Of a stretch of DNA of 64,000 nucleotides, positions 51,962-60,352 are shown in pieces. The notes under the pieces were generated by a model. That model worked only from the letters and a program-made list of their open reading frames with translations, was not told where the DNA came from and searched no databases. Position 1 is the stretch's first letter. Each line of letters opens with the position of its first letter. Both the position numbers and the translations under genes were made by a program. The DNA is from Flavimobilis rhizosphaerae (GTDB lineage: Bacteria; Actinomycetota; Actinomycetes; Actinomycetales; Cellulomonadaceae): positions 248,001 to 312,000 of the forward strand of contig NZ_JACZDF010000003.1 in the NCBI RefSeq assembly GCF_014852685.1, in the 5' to 3' direction.

Positions 51962-54066
51962 TGGATCACGAAGCACCCCGCATCCTTGCCGGACGCTACG
52001 AGGTCGGCGAGCTCATCGGCCGTGGCGGTATGGCCGAGGTCCACATCGGCCACGACGCTCGCCTGGGCCGGACCGTCGCGATCAAGATCCTCCGCTCGGA
52101 CCTTGCGCGTGACCCGTCCTTCCAGGCGCGTTTCCGCCGTGAGGCGCAGTCGGCCGCGGCGCTCAACCACCCGGCGATCGTCGCGGTGTACGACACGGGC
52201 GAGGAGACGTACACGGAGGCCTCCGGCACCGTCCAGCACGTCCCGTTCATCGTCATGGAGTACGTCGAGGGTCACACGGTCCGCGACATCCTCCGCACGG
52301 GGCACGCCGTGCCGATCGACGAGGCCGTGGAGATCGCGTCGGGCGTCCTCTCGGCGCTCGAGTACAGCCACCAGGCGGGCATCGTCCACCGCGACATCAA
52401 GCCGGCGAACGTCATGCTCACGCCGACGGGTGCCGTCAAGGTCATGGACTTCGGCATCGCGCGAGCGGTCGCGGACTCGGCGGCGACGATGACGCAGACG
52501 CAGGCTGTCATCGGCACCGCGCAGTACCTCTCCCCCGAGCAGGCGCGCGGCGAGTCGGTCGACGCACGTTCCGATCTCTACTCGGCCGGATGCCTGCTCT
52601 TCGAGCTCCTCACGGGACGCCCGCCGTTCCAGGGCGACTCCCCCGTCGCAGTCGCTTACCAGCACGTGCAGGAGGCTCCGCCGCGTCCGTCGAGCCTCGC
52701 GAGCGACATCCCGGAGACCCTCGACCGCGTCGTGCTGAAGTCGCTCGCGAAGTCGCGCGTCGACCGGTACGGCTCGGCCGCAGAGTTCCGCGCGGACCTC
52801 GAGTCTGCGATCCGCGGCGGTCATGTCGAGGCGGCGGGGATCGCGACGGTCGCCGCGGCGGCCGCGGCAGCGGCCGTGCCTGCGGCCGACGAGTCGGCGA
52901 CGCAGGTGTTCGGTGCGGCGACGACGCAGGCGTTCCCGCAGCCCGTCCAGCCGGCTGCGCAGGGTGGCGGCTGGGCACCCACCGGTGCGGGCGCGTCCGG
53001 GTTCCCGCCGGTGGGGACGTCGCCAGCGACGGCCACGCAGGCGGTGGCCGAGGCCGAGCCGGACACGAAGCGTCGTCGCACGCTCGTGTGGTCGCTCGTC
53101 GCGGTCGCGGTCGCGGCGGTCGTCGCGCTCGTCCTCATCCTCGTGCTCAACAACAACAAGACTCCCGAGGTCAAGAACGTCACGGTGCCGACCGTCGTCG
53201 GCAAGACGCGGGCCGAGGTCAAGGAGGCGTTCGACGCGCTCAACCTCGTGCTCGTCCAGGAGCTCGAGGAGTCGACCGCGGAGCGCGACACGGCCGTGCG
53301 CTCGGACCCGCCCGAGGGACAGTCGGTTCCCGAGAACACGTCGGTGACGGTGTGGTTCTCGCAGGGCCCGTCCGCGACGAAGATTCCTGACGTCGCGGGA
53401 CTCGACCAGGCGCGCGCCTCGCAGGTGCTCACGGAGGCCGGTCTCGTCGTCGAGACGACACGCACGGAGCCGAGCGGCACGGTCGAGCTCGACCGCGTGA
53501 CGCGCACGGAGCCCGCGGCGGACAAGGACGTCAAGAAGGGCGACAAGGTCGTGCTCTTCATCTCGAACGGCAACACGGACGTCCCTGACTTCGAGAAGAT
53601 GGAACGCAAGGAAGTCGAGGAGTTCTTCGCCGCGAACCCGCGCGTGAGTGCGTCGTACGACTCCGAGGAGTCCGCGGACGCGAAGCCGGGCACGGTCCTG
53701 CGTCAGGCACCGGCGGCCGGTCAGGTCAAGCACAGCACGGTTATCCAGATCATCATCGCGCGTGAGCCCGAGCCGGAGACGGTCGTCGTGCCGACGAACC
53801 TCGTGGGCCTCACGCAGGCGCAGGCCGAGGAGGCGCTGCGTGCGCGGAACCTCGTGCCGAAGGTCATCACGGAGCAGTCCTTCGACCAGGTGGCCGGCAT
53901 CGTCTTCGACGTGCCGACAGGTGGCACGGCGGCTCAGGAGGGCGACGAGGTCGTCATCTACGTGTCGACCGGGCCGGGCCCGCAGGCGCCGACGGTTGAG
54001 CCGACCACGGACCCGACGTCCGACCCGGGTGCTGGTGACGGTGACGGTGAGGGTGACGAGGGCTGA
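51961..54066 (+). CDS. pknB: serine/threonine protein kinase PknB with four PASTA domains
   Basis: 701 aa. Kinase domain (about 10-275; GRGGMAEV, AIKIL, HRDIKPANV, DFGIA, GTAQYLSPEQ), linker, one helix (about 380-401, LVAVAVAAVVALVLILVL) and four extracellular PASTA modules (about 405-670, beginning VPTVVGKT, IPDVAGLD, VPDFEKME and VPTNLVGLT) that sense peptidoglycan fragments. The third PASTA is the most divergent. The tail is Asp/Gly-rich. Terminator follows. Confidence 0.95.
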   Translation: MDHEAPRILAGRYEVGELIGRGGMAEVHIGHDARLGRTVAIKILRSDLARDPSFQARFRREAQSAAALNHPAIVAVYDTGEETYTEASGTVQHVPFIVMEYVEGHTVRDILRTGHAVPIDEAVEIASGVLSALEYSHQAGIVHRDIKPANVMLTPTGAVKVMDFGIARAVADSAATMTQTQAVIGTAQYLSPEQARGESVDARSDLYSAGCLLFELLTGRPPFQGDSPVAVAYQHVQEAPPRPSSLASDIPETLDRVVLKSLAKSRVDRYGSAAEFRADLESAIRGGHVEAAGIATVAAAAAAAAVPAADESATQVFGAATTQAFPQPVQPAAQGGGWAPTGAGASGFPPVGTSPATATQAVAEAEPDTKRRRTLVWSLVAVAVAAVVALVLILVLNNNKTPEVKNVTVPTVVGKTRAEVKEAFDALNLVLVQELEESTAERDTAVRSDPPEGQSVPENTSVTVWFSQGPSATKIPDVAGLDQARASQVLTEAGLVVETTRTEPSGTVELDRVTRTEPAADKDVKKGDKVVLFISNGNTDVPDFEKMERKEVEEFFAANPRVSASYDSEESADAKPGTVLRQAPAAGQVKHSTVIQIIIAREPEPETVVVPTNLVGLTQAQAEEALRARNLVPKVITEQSFDQVAGIVFDVPTGGTAAQEGDEVVIYVSTGPGPQAPTVEPTTDPTSDPGAGDGDGEGDEG

Positions 54067-54082
54067 TCTCCGTCCGCTGACG

Positions 54083-54117
54083 CCACGAGCCCCCGACCGC
54101 TGGTCGGGGGCTCGTGG
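54083..54117. terminator. hairpin terminator of the pknB operon
   Basis: A perfect 16-bp stem (54083-54098 with 54102-54117), 16 bp past pknB, between convergent genes. Confidence 0.75.
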
Positions 54118-54137
54118 CCTTCCTGGACGCGTGGGGC

Positions 54138-54761
54138 TCAGCGCCGCACGAGCGGCGCGAGTCCGGCGGATCGCTCGACGGCGTCCGTGAGGCCGGTGAG
54201 CGCGAGCCAGTTCGCGAAGAGCCTGTGACCGCCCTCGCTGAGGACCGACTCGGGGTGGAACTGGACGCCGTGGAGCGGCAGCTCGCGGTGCTGGAGCCCC
54301 ATGATGATGCCGCCGGACGTGCGTGCGGTGACCTCGAGCTCGTCGGGCACCGTCGCGGGGACGACGGCGAGCGAGTGGTAGCGCGTCGCGGTGAAGGGGT
54401 GGGGAAGACCGTCGAGGACGCCGCGGTCTTCGTGCTCGACGAGACTCGTGCGGCCGTGCATGAGCTCGGGGGCGTGCGTGACGGTGGCTCCGAAGGCCTC
54501 GCCAAGCGCCTGGTGGCCGAGGCAGACGCCGAGCATCGGCAGGGCCCGTGCGGCGCACGCCCGGATGACGTCGAGGCTCGATCCGGCCTCGGCGGGGGTC
54601 CCGGGACCGGGCGACACGAGGACACCGTCGTACTCCCAGGTCGCGGCGTCGGGGACGGCGTCGTTGCGGACGACGGTCGTCCGTGCCCCGAGCTGGTCGA
54701 GGTAGCCGACGATCGTGTAGACGAACGAGTCGTAGTTGTCGACGACGAGGATGCGCGTCAC
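54138..54761 (-). CDS. pabA: anthranilate/aminodeoxychorismate synthase glutaminase subunit
   Basis: 207 aa. Class I glutamine amidotransferase: ILVVDNYDSFVYTIVGYLDQLG, GVLVSPGPGTPAEAG, GVCLGHQALGEAFG with nucleophile Cys (about 79), and GVQFHPESVLSEGG with the His-Glu of the triad. It delivers ammonia to chorismate for folate or tryptophan; the choice between PabA and TrpG cannot be made here. In related genomes this gene sits at the same locus. The upstream DUF881 gene runs the same direction. Confidence 0.9.
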   Translation of the reverse strand: MTRILVVDNYDSFVYTIVGYLDQLGARTTVVRNDAVPDAATWEYDGVLVSPGPGTPAEAGSSLDVIRACAARALPMLGVCLGHQALGEAFGATVTHAPELMHGRTSLVEHEDRGVLDGLPHPFTATRYHSLAVVPATVPDELEVTARTSGGIIMGLQHRELPLHGVQFHPESVLSEGGHRLFANWLALTGLTDAVERSAGLAPLVRR

Positions 54762-54845
54762 GGCGTCTCCCGGGTGGCGTGGTTGGGTCGTGAGGCCATC
54801 ATGCCCCGCCGGGGTGCACGGCCGCGCGGTCGTCCACGTCGTCGG

Positions 54846-55583
54846 TCAGGGAAGCGGGTCGACGCCGTCGGGGAGGCGGGTGTGCGCGAGGTTCGCGACC
54901 GTGCGGGCGGGCATCTCGAGGGTGTCCTGCGTGCTGACGTCCCAGCCGAGCCCGACGGCGTCGACCCATTCGCGGTACGTCGAGATCGCGTCCGACGCGT
55001 CGAGAGCCGCGGCGAGTGCGGCCGGGTCCCCGATGGCCTCGACGACGTAGGGCGGGGAGTAGACGCGGCCGTGGAGCGAGAGGACGTTGCCGACGCAGCG
55101 GAACGCGGTCGTCGTGAGGACACGCTGGCCCTGGAGCGTCATGGCTTCCGCTCCCCCGGCCCAGAGGGCGTTGATGACGGCTTCGAGGTCCTGCTGGTGG
55201 ACGACGAGGGTGTCGGCGGGGATCGTCGAGCCGACGGGCTGGGGCGGTGCGTCGTCGAGCGCGACGCGCAGCCCGGGTCCGGTGACGGGGACGGCGCCGG
55301 CGGCGACGGCGTCGCGCAGGTAGGCGTCCTCGTCGACGTCGGGGCCGACGGCGGGTGCGGCGAGCGAGATCTGCTCGTCGAGGGCCTTGAGCGTCTCCTC
55401 GACCTCGGCGACGCGGCGTTCCTCGACCTCGATGAGCTGGGCGAGGTTCTCGGGGTGGCGTTCACCCTGGCTGCGGGCGAGCCGGGCGGAGGACGTGAAG
55501 AGGAGGCCTGCGAGGGCAAGGACGAGCATGACGACGACGGGTGCTCGCTGGACCCGCCGTGCGGGGGTGTCCGCGGTCCTCAT
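54846..55583 (-). CDS. DUF881 domain-containing protein
   Basis: 245 aa. One N-terminal helix (about 13-31), a coiled-coil stretch (LAQLIEVEERRVAEVEETLKALDEQI, about 50-75), then the DUF881 domain (about 100-240; GPGLRVALDDAP, LVVHQQDLEAVINALWAGGAEAMTLQGQRVL, YSPPYVVEAIGD). Conserved next to crgA in actinobacteria, function unknown. The ATG at 55583 (GGAGG, 8 nt) is preferred to 55598. Confidence 0.85.
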   Translation of the reverse strand: MRTADTPARRVQRAPVVVMLVLALAGLLFTSSARLARSQGERHPENLAQLIEVEERRVAEVEETLKALDEQISLAAPAVGPDVDEDAYLRDAVAAGAVPVTGPGLRVALDDAPPQPVGSTIPADTLVVHQQDLEAVINALWAGGAEAMTLQGQRVLTTTAFRCVGNVLSLHGRVYSPPYVVEAIGDPAALAAALDASDAISTYREWVDAVGLGWDVSTQDTLEMPARTVANLAHTRLPDGVDPLP

Positions 55584-55629
55584 CCGGCTCGCCTCCATGT
55601 GTGCGCAGGGCGTGGTGCCGCCCGGGCAC

Positions 55630-55635
55630 TAGGCT
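55630..55635 (+). promoter_or_regulatory. -10 box of crgA
   Basis: TAGGCT, about 60 bp before the GTG; the divergent DUF881 gene lies 47 bp to the left. Confidence 0.45.
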
Positions 55636-55695
55636 ATGCGTTGTCACGGGACTGTGCGGTCCCGGTCCCGCCGTCCCAGACAGGAGCCTCGCGCC

Positions 55696-56040
55696 GTGTC
55701 CGATCCGAAGCCGTCCGAGAACGAGTCGTCCCCCGCTGCCACCGTGAAGAAGCCGGTCGTGCCGCCTGCGGCGAAGAAGAAGGCCGCGTCGCTCGATAAG
55801 CAGCTCAAGCGTGAGGCCCGTGAGAAGGCGCGTGAGGCCGGGGTGAATCCGCGCTGGCTCGTGCCGACGATGCTCGGTCTCATGATCTTCGGCCTCGTGT
55901 ACGTCGTCGTCGCGTACCTCTCGAACATGCAGTGGCCGATTCCGTTCCAGAAGGCCTTCGATCTCAACGGCAACTGGAACCTCGCGGTCGGTTTCGCGTT
56001 CCTCATCGCCGGCTTCGGTCTGACGACGCGTTGGCGCTGA
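55696..56040 (+). CDS. crgA: cell division protein CrgA
   Basis: 114 aa. Basic/Lys-rich cytoplasmic N-terminus (1-50), then two helices (about 55-76 and 92-110) and NPRWLVPTMLGLM...WPIPFQKAF, the CrgA pattern. CrgA interacts with FtsZ, FtsI and PbpA in mycobacteria and coordinates septation in Streptomyces. GTG start with AGGAG 9 nt upstream. Two long hairpins follow. Confidence 0.93.
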   Translation: MSDPKPSENESSPAATVKKPVVPPAAKKKAASLDKQLKREAREKAREAGVNPRWLVPTMLGLMIFGLVYVVVAYLSNMQWPIPFQKAFDLNGNWNLAVGFAFLIAGFGLTTRWR

Positions 56041-56070
56041 GCATCGGGCGTTGACGCTGGGCTCGGCCCG

Positions 56071-56121
56071 GGGACGCGCGAGGCCCCCTGCATCATCGAT
56101 GCAGGGGGCCTCGCGCGTCCC
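56071..56121. terminator. 23-bp hairpin after crgA
   Basis: Perfect stem 56071-56093 with 56099-56121, 30 bp past crgA. Longest GC-rich terminator-like stem in this part of the window. Confidence 0.75.
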
Positions 56122-56142
56122 CGCACGACGCCGTTCCCAGGA

Positions 56143-56183
56143 ATCCGAGCGGATGGCTACTGGTAGGGGCCATCCGCTCGGAT
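56143..56183. terminator. second hairpin between crgA and rhomboid genes
   Basis: A 15-bp perfect stem (56143-56157 with 56169-56183, 11-nt loop). It probably serves the leftward rhomboid gene, which ends at 56235. Confidence 0.6.
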
Positions 56184-56234
56184 TGTTGGGGCGGTGGACA
56201 GTCTGTCCCCATCGGTGGACAGGCCTGTGGATAA

Positions 56235-57248
56235 CTACACGCCTGTAGTTCCACAGCTGTGAGTAACGCTGTGGAGAACTGTGGACAGCCCCGCCGAGGC
56301 GAGGTTGTCCACAGGCGTGCGCTCCGGCTCGACCGCGTGCACCGCCGACGTGAAGCCGTCGGGCGGCAGGAACGAGTCCTCGTCGACACGCGTCCACTCC
56401 GGCACAGACCCGAAGCGCACGGCCGCCGCTGCGCCGAGCACGACGGTCGCGACGATCGGCACGACGAACGCCCACAGGTGACGCCGCTCGCGCGGCGCGT
56501 ACGCGAACGCCGCGCCGACAGCGGCACCCACGACGAACCCGCCGACGTGCGCCTCCCACGAGATCCCCGGCACGACGAAGCCGATGACGAGGTTGATGCC
56601 GAGGATCCCGTACACCTGCGTCGCGTCCCGGTCGAAGCGCCGGAGGATGACGACGAACGCTCCGAAGAGCCCGAACACCGCCCCCGACGCCCCGCGCACG
56701 GGTGTGAGCCACTCCATCGTCAGAGGGTTCGCGAGCCACACGACCGCGACAGACCCGCCGAGCGCCGAGAGCAGATAGAGCGCAAGGAACCGCCCTCGGC
56801 CGAGCATCTGCTCGAGGAGCGGTCCGACCGACCACAGGGCGATCATGTTGAACGCGATGTGAGTGAGATTGTCGGCGTGGAGGAACGCCGCCGTGAGCAG
56901 CCGCCACGGCTCGAGCGCGCCGAGGACGGGCGCCATCTCGAGGTGCGCCGTCCAGACGTCGCCCGCGGTGCGCTGGAGGACGTAGCTCATGACGCACAGC
57001 CCGATGAGCGTGAGCGTCACGACGGGTCGGCCTTCACGCAGCCGCGCACCGAGCGCCGTCCGGGCGGCGGGCGCGTTGCGGGCGTGCTCGTTGACGCACT
57101 CGACGCAGTGCACGCCGACGGCAGCGGGGCGCTGACACTCGGTGCACGCGGGCCGACCGCACCGCTGGCAGCTGATGTAGGAGACACGGTCGGGGTGCCG
57201 CGGACAGACGGGAGCCGCCGCACCCCCCGTCGGGACGTTGTCGCTCAT
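56235..57248 (-). CDS. rhomboid-family intramembrane serine protease
   Basis: 337 aa. N-terminal zinc-binding B-box-like segment with Cys/His (CPRHPD, CQRCGRPACTEC, CVECV; about 15-55), then six helices of the rhomboid core with HIAFNMIALWSVG, the catalytic GASGAVFGLFGAF Ser (about 195) and EAHVGGFVVG His (about 240). Substrates unknown. The C-terminus is extended by about 50 residues after the last helix. The start has no strong RBS. Confidence 0.88.
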   Translation of the reverse strand: MSDNVPTGGAAAPVCPRHPDRVSYISCQRCGRPACTECQRPAAVGVHCVECVNEHARNAPAARTALGARLREGRPVVTLTLIGLCVMSYVLQRTAGDVWTAHLEMAPVLGALEPWRLLTAAFLHADNLTHIAFNMIALWSVGPLLEQMLGRGRFLALYLLSALGGSVAVVWLANPLTMEWLTPVRGASGAVFGLFGAFVVILRRFDRDATQVYGILGINLVIGFVVPGISWEAHVGGFVVGAAVGAAFAYAPRERRHLWAFVVPIVATVVLGAAAAVRFGSVPEWTRVDEDSFLPPDGFTSAVHAVEPERTPVDNLASAGLSTVLHSVTHSCGTTGV

Positions 57249-57295
57249 GCGGGCATCCAGGGGTGTGCGGCGGCTCTCGGGACGTGCAGGGGAGG

Positions 57296-57835
57296 TCAGT
57301 CCTCGATCGTCACGCTGTTGATGACGATGTCCTCGACGGGGCGGTCGCCCGGACGGGTCTTCGCGGCAGCGATCGCGTCGACGACCTGGCGGGACGCGTC
57401 GTCGGCTACCTCGCCGAAGATCGTGTGCTTGCCGGTAAGCCACGGCGTCGCGTCGACGGAGATGAAGAACTGCGACCCGTTGGTGCCCTCGGCCTTGCCG
57501 GTGAGCGGGTTGCGGCGCGTGCCGGCGTTCGCCATGGCGAGGAGGTACGGCTTCGTGAACCCGAGCTCGGGGTGGATCTCGTCGTCGAACTTGAAGCCGG
57601 GGCCACCCGTGCCGGTGCCGAGCGGGCAGCCGCCCTGGATCATGAAGCCGGAGATGACGCGGTGGAAGATGAGGCCGTCGTAGAAGGGCTCGTTCGACGA
57701 GGCGCCCGTCGACGGGTTCGTCCAGGCCTTCGTGCCCGTCGCGAGACCCGTGAAGTTCTCGACAGTCTTCGGCGCGTGGTTCGGGAACAGCTCGACGCGG
57801 ATGTCGCCCGCGGAGGTGTGCAGGGTTGCGAACAT
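57296..57835 (-). CDS. ppiA: cyclophilin-type peptidyl-prolyl cis-trans isomerase
   Basis: 179 aa, cytosolic. Cyclophilin active-site residues are present: FHRVISGFMIQGGCP, MANAGTRRNPLTGKAEGTNGSQFFIS and WLTGKHTIFGEV. GGAGG upstream of the ATG on the minus strand. It lies divergent to the apolipoprotein-like gene and 47 bp behind the rhomboid gene's start, in the same direction as rhomboid. Confidence 0.93.
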   Translation of the reverse strand: MFATLHTSAGDIRVELFPNHAPKTVENFTGLATGTKAWTNPSTGASSNEPFYDGLIFHRVISGFMIQGGCPLGTGTGGPGFKFDDEIHPELGFTKPYLLAMANAGTRRNPLTGKAEGTNGSQFFISVDATPWLTGKHTIFGEVADDASRQVVDAIAAAKTRPGDRPVEDIVINSVTIED

Positions 57836-57953
57836 GACCTCATCCTCCCACGGAACCTCCGCAGGACGGGAGTCGCTCCCCCCGTCGCGGTGCGACCCCT
57901 GTCGGTGGCAGAGTAGGGGGATACCTTCGTCATCGCGACCAGCAGGAGGCATC

Positions 57954-58976
57954 ATGCTCGACGGCATCCGCAACCAGGCCAGGGAGACCCTCGACGGGAT
58001 CGACTCCGAGAAGGTCAAGGACCAGGCCGCGACGGCCGCCGCCGCGGTGGGGGACGCCGCCGAGCAGGCGGCGCACGTCGCCGCACTCCTCGCCGAGCGT
58101 GCCAAGGTCGCGGCCCAGGACGCGGTCGAGTGGAGCGCACCGCGCCTCGAGGCCTTCAAGGAGTGGCTCGCTCCGCGCATCGAGAAGGTCTGGGACGAGA
58201 CCGTCCAGGCTGCGGCTCCTCGCGTCGAGGCTGCGGCAGAGAAGGCCCGCCCCGCGATCGACACGGCGCACGACAAGGTCGTCGACGAGTATCTGCCGCG
58301 CCTCGTGCACGCGTTCAACGCGGCAGCCGCGACGGCTGCGGAGAAGTCCGGGGCAGCCGCGTCGTCGACGGCCGACCTCCTCGCCCGCGTCGCGGACGAC
58401 GCAGCCGACGGCGGCGTCGTCGAGAAGGTTGCGACGAAGGCGCAGGACGCCGTGGCGCACGGATCGGACTCGCTCGCCGGCGCGGCCGAGGTGCTCGCGA
58501 AGAAGGCTGAGAAGTCCTCGGGCAAGGGCAAGGCGTTCTGGTGGGTCGCGGGCACGGCGGCCGCCGCGGGTGGCGCGTACGTCGTCTGGAAGAAGTCTCA
58601 GCCCGAGGTCGACCCCTGGGCTGAGCCGTGGGAGAAGGTCGACACGTCGAGCTTCGAGGACGTCCTCGAGGATGCCTCGGACGAGGCAGAGAAGGCCGGA
58701 GACGCGGCCGCCGAGGCCGGGGGAGAGGTCGCGGCCGAGGTGGCTGACGCCGCCGCCGAGGCGCAGGAGGCGGGCACCGATGCCGTCGAGGCTGTCGCCG
58801 AGAAGGTTGAGGACGTTGCCGACACGACGTCGAGCACGGTCGCCGACGCCGCCGAGACAGCGGCCGGTGCCGCCGACGACGCCGCGGAGAAGATCGACGA
58901 GGCGGCGCAGAAGCCCGCACCGAAGCCTCGAGCACCACGGAAAACCACTCCGAAGCCGAAGGCCCCTGACGCCTGA
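57954..58976 (+). CDS. Ala-rich amphipathic-helix protein with one membrane segment
   Basis: 340 aa, unrecognised. The first 190 residues are long amphipathic helices (AQDAVEWSAPRLEAFKEWLAPRIEKVW type, recalling apolipoprotein or DUF-type stress helices); a helix around 191-212 (GKAFWWVAGTAAAAGGAYVVWKK) may cross the membrane. The C-terminal 120 residues are Ala/Glu/Asp-rich with repeats of the ADAAEAAAGAADDAAEK type, ending basic (KPRAPRKTTPKPKAP). AGGAGG precedes the ATG. A 21-bp terminator follows. Confidence 0.65.
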   Translation: MLDGIRNQARETLDGIDSEKVKDQAATAAAAVGDAAEQAAHVAALLAERAKVAAQDAVEWSAPRLEAFKEWLAPRIEKVWDETVQAAAPRVEAAAEKARPAIDTAHDKVVDEYLPRLVHAFNAAAATAAEKSGAAASSTADLLARVADDAADGGVVEKVATKAQDAVAHGSDSLAGAAEVLAKKAEKSSGKGKAFWWVAGTAAAAGGAYVVWKKSQPEVDPWAEPWEKVDTSSFEDVLEDASDEAEKAGDAAAEAGGEVAAEVADAAAEAQEAGTDAVEAVAEKVEDVADTTSSTVADAAETAAGAADDAAEKIDEAAQKPAPKPRAPRKTTPKPKAPDA

Positions 58977-58987
58977 CGCTCCTCTGC

Positions 58988-59031
58988 ACGGACGACGACG
59001 GCCGCCCCTCGGGGCGGCCGTCGTCGTCCGT
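58988..59031. terminator. 21-bp hairpin between convergent genes
   Basis: Perfect stem 58988-59008 with 59011-59031; the 2-nt apparent loop implies the top pairs open. Confidence 0.75.
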
Positions 59032-59061
59032 CTGCGCGCGCCTGCGAGCCGCGGAGATCCG

Positions 59062-59817
59062 TCAGAGCGTGGGGATGAGCTCCGCGAGGTAGTCGGCGGT
59101 GTCCTCCCAGCCCTCGACCGCGTGGCAGCGCACTCCCATGTCAAGGACGGGCCGGTCGTTGCCACCCTCGTCGAGGCGGTCGCCGACGAAGAGCATGTCG
59201 TCGAGGGGGACGTCCGCGAGCTTCTCGAGGCGCGCCATGCCGTAAGCCTTGTCGATGCCCTTGCGGGTGATGTCGACGGACGTCGAGCCGCCAGAGCGCA
59301 CCTCGAGGTCGGGGACGAGCACGGCGACGGCATCACGCAGTGCCGCCTTCCGTGAGCCGTCGGGGTCCCACGCGGCCTTCGCGGCGACGGGAGCGGCCTG
59401 ACCGAGCGCGGAGAACGTGATCTGCGACTCGCGGTCCTCGAGGATCGGGCCCCAGGTCTCAGACTCCCAGAGGCCCAGGCGACGCGCCTCGCCCTCGACC
59501 GCGGCCAACGCGCGCTGCTTCTCGTCGTCCGTGAGGTTCTCGGCGTACTCCTGGTGCCACGCACCCTCGTGGTGACGCCAGTACTGCGTCCCGCACGTCG
59601 GCATGAGGTGGAGCCGTGCGAGGAGCGCGGGGTCGACGTCTCCGAGCCGTTCGATGACCTGCGCCCGGAACTGCGCGATCTGCCCGCCTGAGATGATGCA
59701 CACCGGGACGCGCTCGAGCAGAGCGAGGAGAAGCTCGACCATGCGGCCGTCGAGGGGGGACTTCGACGGGGCAAGGGTGTCGTCGAGGTCGAACGCGACG
59801 AGACGGGGGGTGGGCAC
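59062..59817 (-). CDS. HAD-IIB hydrolase (phosphomannomutase-like)
   Basis: 251 aa. HAD motif I FDLDDTLAPSKSPLD (about 9-23, two Asp), motif II CIISGG (about 40-45), motif III Lys in DITRKGIDKAYG, and motif IV FVGDRLDEGGNDRPV. The sequence resembles eukaryote-type phosphomannomutases in length and order. Likely a sugar-phosphate phosphatase or mutase. GTG start with AGGAG 8 nt upstream. Confidence 0.82.
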   Translation of the reverse strand: MPTPRLVAFDLDDTLAPSKSPLDGRMVELLLALLERVPVCIISGGQIAQFRAQVIERLGDVDPALLARLHLMPTCGTQYWRHHEGAWHQEYAENLTDDEKQRALAAVEGEARRLGLWESETWGPILEDRESQITFSALGQAAPVAAKAAWDPDGSRKAALRDAVAVLVPDLEVRSGGSTSVDITRKGIDKAYGMARLEKLADVPLDDMLFVGDRLDEGGNDRPVLDMGVRCHAVEGWEDTADYLAELIPTL

Positions 59818-59898
59818 GGATCTTCTCCTGGGTGACGGCGTCGGGATCGCGCCCAGCCTAGCGACGCTCCCCTGCCCTCGGGTCGACCCGACAGACGA

Positions 59899-59931
59899 AC
59901 GGCCTGCATCTCATGAGGAGATGCAGGCCGT
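59899..59931 (-). terminator. terminator of tRNA-Ala
   Basis: A 14-bp stem (59899-59912 with 59918-59931) six bases past the tRNA 3' end on the minus strand. Confidence 0.65.
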
Positions 59932-59937
59932 CTGTGG

Positions 59938-60010
59938 TGGAGCCAGGGGGACTCGAACCCCCAACCCCCTGCTTGCAAAGCAGGTGCGCTACCAATTGCG
60001 CCATGGCCCC
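59938..60010 (-). tRNA. tRNA-Ala(TGC)
   Basis: 73 nt. Acceptor GGGGCCA/TGGCTCC (one G-T pair), D arm GCGCAATTGGTAGCGC, anticodon arm CCTGC-TTTGCAA-GCAGG (anticodon TGC), T arm GGGGGTTCGAGTCCCCC. No encoded CCA. Confidence 0.97.
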
Positions 60011-60026
60011 GTGAGTTTTCTGTGCC

Positions 60027-60146
60027 TCACTCGAAGGTGTCGGCGACCTCTGCCCAGAGGTCCTTGCCGGCGGACTCCTCGGAGTACCTCCGCCAGGCGT
60101 AGTACCCGACAGCGGCCACAGCCGCGACGAGAAGGAGCTTCTTCAT
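60027..60146 (-). CDS. DLW-39 family protein
   Basis: 39 aa: MKKLLLVAAVAAVGYYAWRR (membrane helix) followed by an acidic tail containing KDLWAEVADTFE. The length of exactly 39 and the DLW motif match this actinobacterial family, whose function is unknown. AAGGAGG precedes the ATG by 7 nt. It sits between two tRNA genes, its conserved position near gyrA. Too short for most ORF finders. Confidence 0.92.
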   Translation of the reverse strand: MKKLLLVAAVAAVGYYAWRRYSEESAGKDLWAEVADTFE

Positions 60147-60174
60147 GGGACAACCTCCTTGTGGGGTACTTCCG

Positions 60175-60248
60175 TGGGCCCAGGAGGACTTGAACCTCCG
60201 ACCTCTTCGTTATCAGCGAAGCGCTCTAACCGCCTGAGCTATGGGCCC
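60175..60248 (-). tRNA. tRNA-Ile(GAT)
   Basis: 74 nt. Acceptor GGGCCCA/TGGGCCC, D arm AGCTCAGGCGGTTAGAGC, anticodon loop CTGATAA (GAT), T arm GGAGGTTCAAGTCCTCC. No encoded CCA. Confidence 0.97.
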
Positions 60249-60290
60249 GTCGCCGCTCGCTGCAGGTTTCCCTGCGACGGCAGCGCACCG

Positions 60291-60320
60291 AGACTACCCC
60301 AGCATCGGCCCTCGCTCCAA
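60291..60320 (-). promoter_or_regulatory. promoter of the tRNA-Ile-DLW39-tRNA-Ala unit
   Basis: Minus strand TTGGAG (60320-60315) and TAGTCT (60296-60291) with an 18-bp spacer, about 42 bp before the tRNA. Confidence 0.6.
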
Positions 60321-60352
60321 AACGAGGTGCCGGGGCGCCCCGGAGTTCGTCG

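Noticed and set aside
51958-54558. Long open frame of about 860 codons on the minus strand opposite pknB and pabA
   Set aside because: It is a shadow of pknB caused by GC bias: Arg/Asp/Val-rich with no domain, while pknB has all kinase and PASTA motifs in the plus strand.
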